Below, piece after piece: positions 1-7,236 of a stretch of DNA of 11,524 nucleotides. The notes under the pieces were generated by a model. That model saw only the letters and a list, made by a program, of their open reading frames with translations. It was not told the origin of the DNA and did no database searches. The translations under genes were made by a program, and so were the position numbers. The stretch is from Candidatus Nanopelagicaceae bacterium. Lineage in GTDB: Bacteria; Actinomycetota; Actinomycetes; Nanopelagicales; Nanopelagicaceae. The stretch lies in the NCBI GenBank assembly GCA_947488635.1, contig CANLAY010000016.1, forward strand, positions 1 to 11,524, given 5' to 3'. Numbering within the stretch: the stretch's first letter is position 1; each line of letters starts with the position of its first letter.

Positions 1-828
1 CATGCCCTCTATTTCGCTAGTGGTATTTATGTCACTGCTATTTTGGTCAACGACTTTAAGGTCAACTTATTCCTAGCCATATTTTGTGCAATTATCTTCA
101 CTGCGATTTTGGCCGCATTAACTGGTGCTGCGTCATTGCGCACCACTGGCATCACTTTCGCTATGGTTACGCTGGCCTTTGGCCAAGCTGGCCATGTTGT
201 AATCAGTCGTGACTTTGGTGGTTTTACAAATGGTGATGATGGCCTACCTATTAATGCCGAACGAGTACCTGATTTCTTTATTGGTGTTGTAAACACCAAA
301 TATCTCTATCTTCTTGCCTTAGGCATCTTGGTCTTTATCTACTTTGCGGCTTGGTGGATTACCGAAAGTTCAGCTGGTCGAGTATTTGCCGCCCTTCGTG
401 ATAACGAGCAACGTGTCTCTGTCCTGGGCTTAAATCCAAATCGCTTCAAGTTGTTATCTTTTGTGCTATCAGCTGCCATGGCTGCGCTAATTGGCGCTGC
501 AATGTTAATTGTTAGTGGCTCCGGGTCCCCTCGATATGCAGATGCAGGTACCACGATTGCGCTTTTGTTAATGGTTATTCTGGGCGGCCCAGTTACCCGC
601 TGGGGCGCCGTCCTTGGTGGCATCGTTTACTCAGTGCTAAGCACGCGATTAAACGTGCTTAGCGAAGGTTCGGCATTTGATTCATTGCCAAGTTTCATAA
701 GTGGCCCACTATCTGAGCCAGCCTTTACGTTAGGCATGATCTTTATCTTGATCGTAATGTTCGCACCCGGTGGAATCTCAGGTGCTTACTACCGAGCTCG
801 CTTTAAGTATTTAAATAAAGGCAAGTAA
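1..828 (+). CDS. livM: Branched-chain amino acid ABC transporter permease, LivM family (5' end outside window)
   Basis: The reading frame is open from the first base, so the gene is cut by the window edge; 275 codons are visible. It would be one of the two membrane permeases that carry leucine, isoleucine, valine or related amino acids across the cytoplasmic membrane. The visible part is mostly hydrophobic helices. It contains the LivM signature region LRTTGITFAMVTLAFGQ followed by a GGFTNGDDGL stretch, and later the cytoplasmic coupling loop ALRDNEQRVSVLGLNPNRFK (around 391-460), where the ATPase normally docks. The C-terminus ends in a short basic tail, as is usual in the family. A TTG at 43 is an internal codon, not a start. 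The other transporter genes (livH, the ATPases, the binding protein) are not in the window and presumably lie upstream. The stop codon directly touches the start of the next gene. Family assignment is firm; the exact substrate is not shown. Confidence 0.9.
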   Translation, partial: HALYFASGIYVTAILVNDFKVNLFLAIFCAIIFTAILAALTGAASLRTTGITFAMVTLAFGQAGHVVISRDFGGFTNGDDGLPINAERVPDFFIGVVNTKYLYLLALGILVFIYFAAWWITESSAGRVFAALRDNEQRVSVLGLNPNRFKLLSFVLSAAMAALIGAAMLIVSGSGSPRYADAGTTIALLLMVILGGPVTRWGAVLGGIVYSVLSTRLNVLSEGSAFDSLPSFISGPLSEPAFTLGMIFILIVMFAPGGISGAYYRARFKYLNKGK

Positions 829-2754
829 TTGAGCAACGAGCTTCTTTGGCAACCAAGCGATGAAGCTATTGCCAATAGCGCTCTAACTTCATTAACTAAC
901 GCTGCCATAGCTAAAACTGGCTTAAACCTTGACTCATATGCCGATCTACATAAGTGGAGCATCAGCCAACCCGGCGACTTCTGGTCACTGGTTTGGGATC
1001 ACTTAGAAATAATTGGCGATAAGGGAAGCGTTAACTACTCCCCTGGCAAGAACTTTATTGATGCCAAGTTCTTTCCGGAAAGCTCTCTTAACATTGCCGA
1101 GAATATTCTGGCCCAAGGCAAAGAAAATGAGGTTGCCATCATTGCCATCGATGAAGCCGGCAATCGCAGTGAAGTAACTTGGGCTCAATTACGAAGTAAG
1201 TCAGCGGCTGTTGCTGCCGCCCTTACAGACCTAGGTGTTGTAGTTGGCGATCGCGTTGTTGCTTGGACTCCTAACTATGCTGAAGTAATCATTTATGCAC
1301 TCGGCGCTTTAAGTATTGGCGCTGTAGTTAGCACTTCTTCTCCTGATTTTGCCCCTAATGCAGTCCTTGATCGCTTTGGCCAAATTGAACCTAAAGTACT
1401 GCTGGCGGCTCAGAGTTATTCATATAACGGCAAATCATTTGATTGTCTTGAGCGGTTAACCGAGATTGCAGCTTCGCTGCCAACTTTAGTCAAGACCGTG
1501 TTAATCAGCGATCAAGTAACTGAGTTCACAACTTTTGATAACTGGATTGCCCCTTACCTGGGCGCAGAAGCCAAGTTTGTTCGGCTACCTTTTAACCACC
1601 CAGGTTTTGTGCTCTTCTCAAGTGGCACTACGGGTAAACCAAAGTGCATTATCCATAGCGCAGCCGGTGTTTATCTAAAGGCGGTAGCTGAGCATCGCTA
1701 TCAATTCGATACCAAGGCCGGCGATAAAGTTTTCTTCTACACAACTTGTGGCTGGATGATGTGGAACTGGCTTGCAACTGGCCTAGGTGCAGGTGCCACC
1801 ATCGTGTTATTTGATGGCCAACCGATGTATCCAAACCCGCAAAGGCTCTTTGATATTGCCCAGAACGAGAAACTTGATTTCTTTGGCGTATCTGCCAAGT
1901 TCATCGATTCAGCCGCAAAGGCTGAGTTAAAACCAATGCAGAGCCATGATTTAAGCAGCCTAAAGGTAATCGGTTCTACCGGTTCAGTTTTAGCCCCTGA
2001 GAGTTTTGATTATGTTTATCGCGAAGTGAAGAAAGATGTGCACTTGGCTTCGATGTCTGGTGGCACCGATATCTGTGGTTGTTTCGCAGCTGGTATTTCA
2101 ACCCAAGGTGTTTATCGTGGCGAACTACAAGGCGCAGTGCTCGGCATGGCTACCGATGTCTTTGACGTGCAAGGAAATTCTGCCGCGGCAGATGAAAAAG
2201 GCGAGCTAGTTTGCACCGTGCCGTTTCCTTCAAAGCCAATTGGGTTCTGGGGCGATGAAGATAACGCCAAGTATCGCAGCGCATATTACGAAGGTTTTGC
2301 TGGTGTGTGGACCCATGGTGACTTTGCTGCTAAAACTAAATCAGGTGGCTTCGTTATCTATGGCCGCAGTGATGCCACGCTAAATTCAAAAGGTGTGCGC
2401 ATCGGTACTGCTGAGATTTATCGAGTGGTTGAAACCTTTGCCCAAGTGCAAGAAGCCATGGCAGTTTCACAAGACTTCGAAGGCGATACCCGAGTTGTTC
2501 TCTTTGTAACTCTTAAGGGCATCGCGGAACTAACACCAGAGCTTGAGAAAGAACTTAAGACCGCACTTCGCGTGCAAGCCAGCCCGCGACATGTGCCAGA
2601 CCTAATTGTGGCCGCTCCTGAACTGCCTCGCACTAAATCGAATAAGTTAGTTGAGTTGGCAGTCGGTGATGTAATCAATGGTCGCGAAGTCCGCAATCGC
2701 GATGCTTTAGCTAACCCGCAAGCACTTGATTGGTTTAAGCAGTTCACGCTTTAA
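829..2754 (+). CDS. aacS: Acetoacetyl-CoA synthetase (acetoacetate-CoA ligase)
   Basis: Activates acetoacetate with ATP and CoA to acetoacetyl-CoA in the cytoplasm. The protein has 641 residues, within the usual range for this enzyme, and belongs to the ANL adenylate-forming superfamily. Visible landmarks are the P-loop-like SSGTTGKPK (residues about 264-272), the aromatic motif GWMMWNW (308-314), SGGTDICG (part of the acetoacetyl-CoA synthetase-type acyl pocket), the hinge and CoA motif beginning YGRSDATLNSKGVR (511-524), and a C-terminal RTKSNKL whose Lys606 aligns with the lysine needed for adenylation. The usual SGK there reads SNK. The start is TTG, immediately after the livM stop (TAATTG); AAAGG at 817-821 is a weak ribosome binding site 7 bases upstream. 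The N-terminus (LLWQPSDEAIANS) matches the family's usual beginning, which supports this start. Joint expression with livM fits use of acetoacetate made from leucine. An acyl-CoA synthetase of slightly different specificity is the only real alternative. Confidence 0.92.
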   Translation: MSNELLWQPSDEAIANSALTSLTNAAIAKTGLNLDSYADLHKWSISQPGDFWSLVWDHLEIIGDKGSVNYSPGKNFIDAKFFPESSLNIAENILAQGKENEVAIIAIDEAGNRSEVTWAQLRSKSAAVAAALTDLGVVVGDRVVAWTPNYAEVIIYALGALSIGAVVSTSSPDFAPNAVLDRFGQIEPKVLLAAQSYSYNGKSFDCLERLTEIAASLPTLVKTVLISDQVTEFTTFDNWIAPYLGAEAKFVRLPFNHPGFVLFSSGTTGKPKCIIHSAAGVYLKAVAEHRYQFDTKAGDKVFFYTTCGWMMWNWLATGLGAGATIVLFDGQPMYPNPQRLFDIAQNEKLDFFGVSAKFIDSAAKAELKPMQSHDLSSLKVIGSTGSVLAPESFDYVYREVKKDVHLASMSGGTDICGCFAAGISTQGVYRGELQGAVLGMATDVFDVQGNSAAADEKGELVCTVPFPSKPIGFWGDEDNAKYRSAYYEGFAGVWTHGDFAAKTKSGGFVIYGRSDATLNSKGVRIGTAEIYRVVETFAQVQEAMAVSQDFEGDTRVVLFVTLKGIAELTPELEKELKTALRVQASPRHVPDLIVAAPELPRTKSNKLVELAVGDVINGREVRNRDALANPQALDWFKQFTL

Positions 2755-4607
2755 GAAATACAGCGGAACGAGATATTCTCACTTCGAGACATACCTAGCC
2801 CCATTAGCAGCAGCTTTTCCACCCAACTCGAATCGCGCTTTCCGCCATCGACATACCAATCTGATTCGGCGATACCGCTAGTTGATTTAGCACCTTGACC
2901 ATTGCGCACGTTGTAGTCAGAGCCGCCTTTAAGGATTAAGAAGCGAGTGCGGCCATCGCTTTGTTCGCTGTCAGTTAAGTTCCAGCAAAGCGGTGTTCTG
3001 CGCTCAATTCCAGCACTATTTAGCTGCCACTCCCACTCAGTTGGAATCCGAGCCCCTCGCCATGTGGCATACGCCTGGGCATCTGCTAAATCTACATAAG
3101 TAACAGGTTGTTCAAGTTGCTCAGCAGTTGGCGCGCCAGCTACCCAATGCGCCAAGAAACGATTTGCCACCTTTGGTTGATAGCCAGTTGCTTTAATGAA
3201 TTCAAAGTATTGGCCGTTGCTAACTTCAGACTTATCAAGCACACCAGTTTTAACAGGCACGGTAATGCGATCGCTAAAGAGTTGATGAAAGTTAGGCGGC
3301 AGTGGTTTCCAGGTATCAATGAAATGAGTCTCGGTATAAAGACTGCACTCGCGGTTTCGGTATGAGAACTCAAATTCTTTATCACCACCAGTTAGTTCAA
3401 CTTTGCAAATATTCTGGTGCTTCGGAAATTCGGCTGACTTAGCTGCATAGGTAAATTCGAGTAACACACTTTCAGCCGGCATCTGCCAGATGGCAGCAAC
3501 GCCATGTGCTGGCACAATGCCAACTAAACCAAACGCAATCTCGCCGTGATAGTCCTGGGCGCTTTTATTTACGATAGTCAAAAGTGAGTTGCCTTCGCTG
3601 CTAAATCTAGAGGCATAGATTCCAGCAGCTTCAGCGGCATCAGCTAATTTAGTTAAGGGTTCCCAATCACCGCTCGTAACAAGTTCATGATGTTTGCGCA
3701 GCACCGCCACCATTTCGCGCCACATAGTTTGTTGTTGGTCATCCCAGCCGACCCAAGAGCCAAAGACGACTTCCCAGATCAACATGCCAGCGCCATTTAG
3801 CCAAGCAACCTGCATCTCTTCGCGGTGCGAACGATTCCAGCGCCGGGTCTGATGCAACATATGTCGACGTTCAAACCATTTAGCGCGCATGACGCCAGGA
3901 ATTTCACTATCGCCAAACCACTGCGCCCAAGACATGACGTGATCACAGATTCGCTCTTGCTGCACGCGAGCTTCGCCACCAACGATTACATCGGGTTTAA
4001 CGGCCAAAATAGGCGCCATAAATGCCGGGTCGGCCGACTTCATGGTGTCTAGAAAAACCCCATCAAAGCCATATAAATCAACGATTTTAGCTAGCTCTAC
4101 TTGATCGCTCTCTGGTGCGCGATTAGTCCATTTATCCCAAGGGTTGTAATTGAGATGCACTTTCACGCCCTGTGATTGCAGATCTGTAATTAACTTGGCC
4201 AGCCCTGGCACTTGGTTATAGAAATCGAATTGATTTCGTGAATCAATACCTATGACTGGATAGGCATGCCACAAGATGATGTCATCAAAGCCACCAAAGC
4301 GTTGGGCATCTGCTAATAACTTCTTAGGCGTAAAGATTTGGTTCTCAAAGTCAAAGAGCAATTCATCCCAGAGCCAGATTAGAGCTGCGTTGTAGTTAGC
4401 GCGACCGGCAATTACTTTATTTTTATATGTGCGGTCATCGTAATTAAATCTTTTGATCGCCTCACTTCGCCAATTAACTAGGTCGGCCCGCCATTGTTCG
4501 CGTTCAGCTAGCGATGCTGGCCCGGCAAAGATCTTGGCTTCATCATCGCCAACGGGAGCCGGCAGATCTACCCCACGAGGTTCTTTTGAGTTCAGATCTG
4601 TCAGCAT
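2751..4607 (-). CDS. Putative TIM-barrel glycosidase fused to a C-terminal SUMF1/FGE-like domain
   Basis: A 618-residue protein without signal peptide or membrane helices, so probably cytoplasmic. Residues about 65-310 look like a glycoside-hydrolase-type (beta/alpha)8 barrel: DDIILWHAYPVIGID (108-122), VKVHLNYNPWDKWT (148-161), YGFDGVFLDTMKSAD (179-193) and VIVGGEA (207-213). Asp187 and Glu212 sit at strand ends where such enzymes carry catalytic acids. A beta-rich stretch follows (about 330-420). Residues about 445-618 match the formylglycine-generating-enzyme fold: EVSNGQYFEFIKATGY (461-476), PVTYVDLADAQAYATWRGAR then IPTEWEWQ (501-528), LKGGSDY (559-565), SDWYVDGG (582-589) and a terminal SFRC. 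The paired catalytic cysteines of true formylglycine-generating enzymes are absent, so sulfatase activation is unlikely; a structural or sugar-binding role is more probable. It is the last gene of the operon, 6 bp after its neighbour, with no clear ribosome binding site, suggesting translational coupling. Substrate unknown; the barrel assignment rests on motif appearance only. Confidence 0.7.
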   Translation of the reverse strand: MLTDLNSKEPRGVDLPAPVGDDEAKIFAGPASLAEREQWRADLVNWRSEAIKRFNYDDRTYKNKVIAGRANYNAALIWLWDELLFDFENQIFTPKKLLADAQRFGGFDDIILWHAYPVIGIDSRNQFDFYNQVPGLAKLITDLQSQGVKVHLNYNPWDKWTNRAPESDQVELAKIVDLYGFDGVFLDTMKSADPAFMAPILAVKPDVIVGGEARVQQERICDHVMSWAQWFGDSEIPGVMRAKWFERRHMLHQTRRWNRSHREEMQVAWLNGAGMLIWEVVFGSWVGWDDQQQTMWREMVAVLRKHHELVTSGDWEPLTKLADAAEAAGIYASRFSSEGNSLLTIVNKSAQDYHGEIAFGLVGIVPAHGVAAIWQMPAESVLLEFTYAAKSAEFPKHQNICKVELTGGDKEFEFSYRNRECSLYTETHFIDTWKPLPPNFHQLFSDRITVPVKTGVLDKSEVSNGQYFEFIKATGYQPKVANRFLAHWVAGAPTAEQLEQPVTYVDLADAQAYATWRGARIPTEWEWQLNSAGIERRTPLCWNLTDSEQSDGRTRFLILKGGSDYNVRNGQGAKSTSGIAESDWYVDGGKRDSSWVEKLLLMGLGMSRSENISFRCIS

Positions 4608-4613
4608 TGCGAC

Positions 4614-5954
4614 TTAGACCAGTGCGTGAGTTCGAACTGCTAAATCAGTAAATTTGATTTGATCACAATCTGGGATGCTCGAAGTCAAACGATTATCAAT
4701 TGGATCGGCCCACTGTGCCGGAATCGCAGCGCCACCCAGCATCGCGCCACAAATTGAACCAACTGTGGCGCCAATTGAATCGGTATCCCAGCCGCCCATC
4801 ACGGTGTGGGTAATGGCAGTTGAGAATTCACCCTTGCTGCGCGCTAAGGCCAATACGCCAAGGGCTGCGTTGTTAACGGTGTGCACCCAGTGCATGCCAT
4901 CGACATGTTCGTATAACTTATCAACTGTTAGTTCGTAATCAAGATCTGAATTTCCAAGCTCGCGAGTTAGCGCACAAGCTTTATAGATGGCACTCTCTGG
5001 CGGCAGCACTGAGAAACCAGCATCTAGAACTTGATCAATATCTTTAGTAACCATGGCCATGGCATTCATCGCAGCGCTCATAGCCGCGCCATATAGGCCG
5101 TTGCGGCGATGGCTGAGCCAAGCGTCGCGAACTGCCATCTGGGCTGCTGCCTTTGGGTTACCTGGGTTAATCCAGCCATATAGATCTGTGCGAATCAGCG
5201 CCCCAATCCACTCCTTAAATGGATTGTTCAGTCCACCCACAACCATCGGATCTAAGCCATCGAGCAAATTGCGATAAACAATGCGCTCGGCTGTGAAAAC
5301 TTTGCCAGCTGGCAGATTCTTTAACCATTGATCGGCAATGTGATCGGTATTGAAATCTCGGCCAAACTTTTCAACTGTCAAGAGTGCAATCAATGGATAA
5401 TTTAAATCATCATCTTCGGCCATGCCATCGATATTCTCTTGTAAACAAGTCTTACCGCTCTGGGTATTCCACGGGTGCCTAACTAAAACTTCAGCAGGCA
5501 CGCCTTGGGCGGTGAAATATTGCTTCAGCGGCCAACGCCCACTTGATTCAAGAATTGCGCGAATGCCAACTCGTTGAACTTTTTCAACTGGTTTGCCAAG
5601 TAAGCAACCTGCTGCCCGACCTAGCCAAGCACCATGAAAAGTATTTAGATCGGGCTTTTGCGCAGACGGTGTATCAGGTAGATCGTTTAAGAATTTTTCA
5701 TAATCTAATTCAGGATTTGCTTGTAACTTTGCTTCGACCCGAGCACAGATAGCACCTGCGAGCTCACGCATTTGCGCTGATGCCGGCACTGCACTGGCAC
5801 CGACAACTGACGCTTGCGAGACTCCCCCAGCAGCTTCCCATTCCGAGATTTCTGCGGCAACATCAACGCCTTCATACTTTGCTTGGCCGAAAAAGTGCCC
5901 CACTAAATCTTCTGGCTGTGCCCAAGTAACTCGTAACTTAAATGGGCTGCTCAT
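4614..5954 (-). CDS. ADP-ribosylglycohydrolase-fold protein, long form with N-terminal extension
   Basis: A 446-residue cytoplasmic protein of the ADP-ribosylglycohydrolase (DraG/ARH) family: all-alpha hydrolases that use a dinuclear Mg or Mn site to break a glycosidic bond at a ribose C1. The core starts near residue 105 with FHGAWLGRAAGCLLGKPVEK. The first metal motif appears as AEDDDLNY (179-186) in place of the common TDDT. The second is intact as GGWDTDSIGA (387-396). Residues 1 to about 100 are an extension (WAQPEDLVGHFFGQ, then a helical, acidic region) not found in the minimal family fold. The protein differs clearly from the shorter paralogue just upstream, so this is not a recent duplication. 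The start ATG lies 2 bp after that gene's stop, with no clear ribosome binding site, consistent with coupled translation. Its place behind sugar-import genes suggests a small imported glycoside or nucleoside-like substrate rather than ADP-ribosylated protein. Family is firm; substrate is unknown. Confidence 0.85.
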   Translation of the reverse strand: MSSPFKLRVTWAQPEDLVGHFFGQAKYEGVDVAAEISEWEAAGGVSQASVVGASAVPASAQMRELAGAICARVEAKLQANPELDYEKFLNDLPDTPSAQKPDLNTFHGAWLGRAAGCLLGKPVEKVQRVGIRAILESSGRWPLKQYFTAQGVPAEVLVRHPWNTQSGKTCLQENIDGMAEDDDLNYPLIALLTVEKFGRDFNTDHIADQWLKNLPAGKVFTAERIVYRNLLDGLDPMVVGGLNNPFKEWIGALIRTDLYGWINPGNPKAAAQMAVRDAWLSHRRNGLYGAAMSAAMNAMAMVTKDIDQVLDAGFSVLPPESAIYKACALTRELGNSDLDYELTVDKLYEHVDGMHWVHTVNNAALGVLALARSKGEFSTAITHTVMGGWDTDSIGATVGSICGAMLGGAAIPAQWADPIDNRLTSSIPDCDQIKFTDLAVRTHALV

Positions 5955-5956
5955 AC

Positions 5957-7099
5957 TTAATTATTACCGAAAAGAGCAGCTGATGCTTTAGCCACAACCG
6001 CGGCCTTTTGCGCATCGCGGGCCGCAACTTCGGTAGCAATCTTTGCCAGCTTCTTGCCATTAGCAACTAAATCAATGCGGCTTTCGCGCTCAATAGTCTC
6101 AGCCCAGTTATGCGGAATCACCTGGCGGCCGTTCATGGCGCCACTTAGCGAACCAAACATGGTTGCGATTGAATCAGAGTCACGGCCATAGTTAATTGCA
6201 CCGAGTACGCCATCTTCAAAGTTGCCCTTTGAGACTTGCAAATATGCCAGCGCCAATGGCAACTCTTCAATTGCCTTAAGGCGTGAAGGTTTACGGGCAT
6301 CTGGACCTGGTTCGCGGTAGGCCTCACCTAGTGAATCAAATGGTGCCATAGCAGCACGCAGTTGATGAAAACTAGTTTCCCAAGATTTAACGTTTTTAGC
6401 TTCATCGGTCACAGCTTGAATTGCCGCCTTAGTGCCATCGTGAGCGAAAGCAATTGCATTGTTAATTACCTCATCGATGGTGGCCCCTGGCGTCATGGCA
6501 GTGGCAACAGCTGCTGCAAATACGCCAGCTGCTTCGCGACCATAACTTGATTGGTGTGCGCCAGCAATTTCAATTGCTTCTTTATAAGCAGCTTCGGGAT
6601 TACCGGCATTGATAATGCCAACTGGGGTCATATACATAGTTGCACCGCAGTTAACAATGTTGCCGTAACCAGCTTCGCGTGGGTCAGCATGTGCATGGAG
6701 AAGTTTTAACACTAACCACTTTTCAGCATGAAAGACGCGGTGAATTAAAAGTGATTCGCGTTCTAGTTCAGGGATCCAACGCTCTTTGGCCATCATTTCA
6801 GGCACGATGCCTTCGGCAAAAGTAAATGCATCTAGGTGATCGCGCACTTGATCGTAAACATTGATCAGCGCTTCAGTCATCAAAGTGTCATCAGTTATAT
6901 GGCCGTTGCCTTTGTGAAAAGGTGAAACTGGCCGAGCTGTTTTCCACTCAACATTAAAGGGCCCAACAATGTCGCGGACTAATCCGCCAAAGCGCTCTTG
7001 TAGTACTTCTGGGCTATAGCCTTCAGTTGCACCGCCGAGTGAATCTCCGACAGCAGCACCTGATAAGGCGCCAATAGCTTTTTCTTCCAAGAGCGACAT
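5957..7099 (-). CDS. ADP-ribosylglycohydrolase-fold protein, compact form
   Basis: A 380-residue cytoplasmic member of the DraG/ARH family, close to the usual family size. It starts with the family's typical AIGALSGAAVGDSLGGATEG (residues 8-27). Both metal-binding motifs are present: ITDDTLM (68-74) and GRDSDSIA (305-312, with Asp307 and Asp309), and a GAMNG turn follows at about 320-324. These residues bind two divalent metals that position water for attack on a ribose-linked glycosidic bond. The C-terminal 30 residues are alanine- and lysine-rich and look like a tail. ATG at 7097-7099 is chosen because the conserved N-terminus begins directly after it; GGATAAAG just upstream is at best a weak ribosome binding site. 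It is the first gene after the hairpin-containing gap and is followed at 2 bp by the long-form relative. Possible roles include hydrolysis of an imported ribosyl compound or removal of ADP-ribose from a protein; the operon context favours the first. Confidence 0.87.
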   Translation of the reverse strand: MSLLEEKAIGALSGAAVGDSLGGATEGYSPEVLQERFGGLVRDIVGPFNVEWKTARPVSPFHKGNGHITDDTLMTEALINVYDQVRDHLDAFTFAEGIVPEMMAKERWIPELERESLLIHRVFHAEKWLVLKLLHAHADPREAGYGNIVNCGATMYMTPVGIINAGNPEAAYKEAIEIAGAHQSSYGREAAGVFAAAVATAMTPGATIDEVINNAIAFAHDGTKAAIQAVTDEAKNVKSWETSFHQLRAAMAPFDSLGEAYREPGPDARKPSRLKAIEELPLALAYLQVSKGNFEDGVLGAINYGRDSDSIATMFGSLSGAMNGRQVIPHNWAETIERESRIDLVANGKKLAKIATEVAARDAQKAAVVAKASAALFGNN

Positions 7100-7233
7100 C
7101 TTTATCCATTCTTAAATTTATTAGTTATTACATGAAAAGTTTGCATCCGGTGAAGTCCAGTTGGGGCGGCATTTTAGAGCCGCCCCAACTGGTTCATTCA
7201 TCCTCGGATGATCAATCAGGGATTAATCAGCGA
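7100..7233 (-). other. 134-bp gap between the binding-protein gene and the first ADP-ribosylglycohydrolase gene
   Basis: No open frame of note. The right part holds a strong GC-rich hairpin and a short tandem repeat next to the binding-protein stop codon (both listed separately). The left part, 7100-7140, is AT-rich and could carry a weak promoter for the enzyme genes (for instance TAATAA-like boxes on the - strand), but no box pair is convincing enough to call. Confidence 0.5.
7157..7192 (-). terminator. Perfect 14-bp GC-rich hairpin after the binding-protein gene; terminator, attenuator or mRNA stabiliser
   Basis: The arms CCAGTTGGGGCGGC (7157-7170) and GCCGCCCCAACTGG (7179-7192) are exact reverse complements around an 8-base loop ATTTTAGA. 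On the - strand the hairpin begins 41 bases after the binding-protein stop codon and is not followed by a run of T, so it is not a textbook intrinsic terminator. Actinobacterial terminators often lack a clear T-run, so termination or partial termination remains possible. An alternative is protection of the binding-protein mRNA 3' end, giving more binding protein than the downstream enzymes. The hairpin itself is certain; its role is inferred. Confidence 0.75.
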
Positions 7234-7236
7234 TTA
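7214..7236. repeat. Short tandem repeat at the end of the binding-protein gene
   Basis: AATCAGGGATTA (7214-7225) is followed, sharing one base, by AATCAGCGATTA (7225-7236). They differ at one position, with a period of 11 bases. The second copy contains the binding-protein stop codon (TTA on the + strand at 7234-7236). It looks like a small local duplication; no function can be assigned. Confidence 0.5.

Noticed and set aside
2418..2747. Antisense open frame inside aacS
   Set aside because: It lies fully opposite a well-conserved enzyme's C-terminal domain, has no recognisable domain and low-complexity serine/threonine-rich content; it is a shadow of the real gene.
7100..7150. Candidate promoter for the enzyme genes (TTCACC and TAATAA-like boxes on the - strand)
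   Set aside because: The boxes match the consensus poorly and AT-rich DNA gives such matches by chance.
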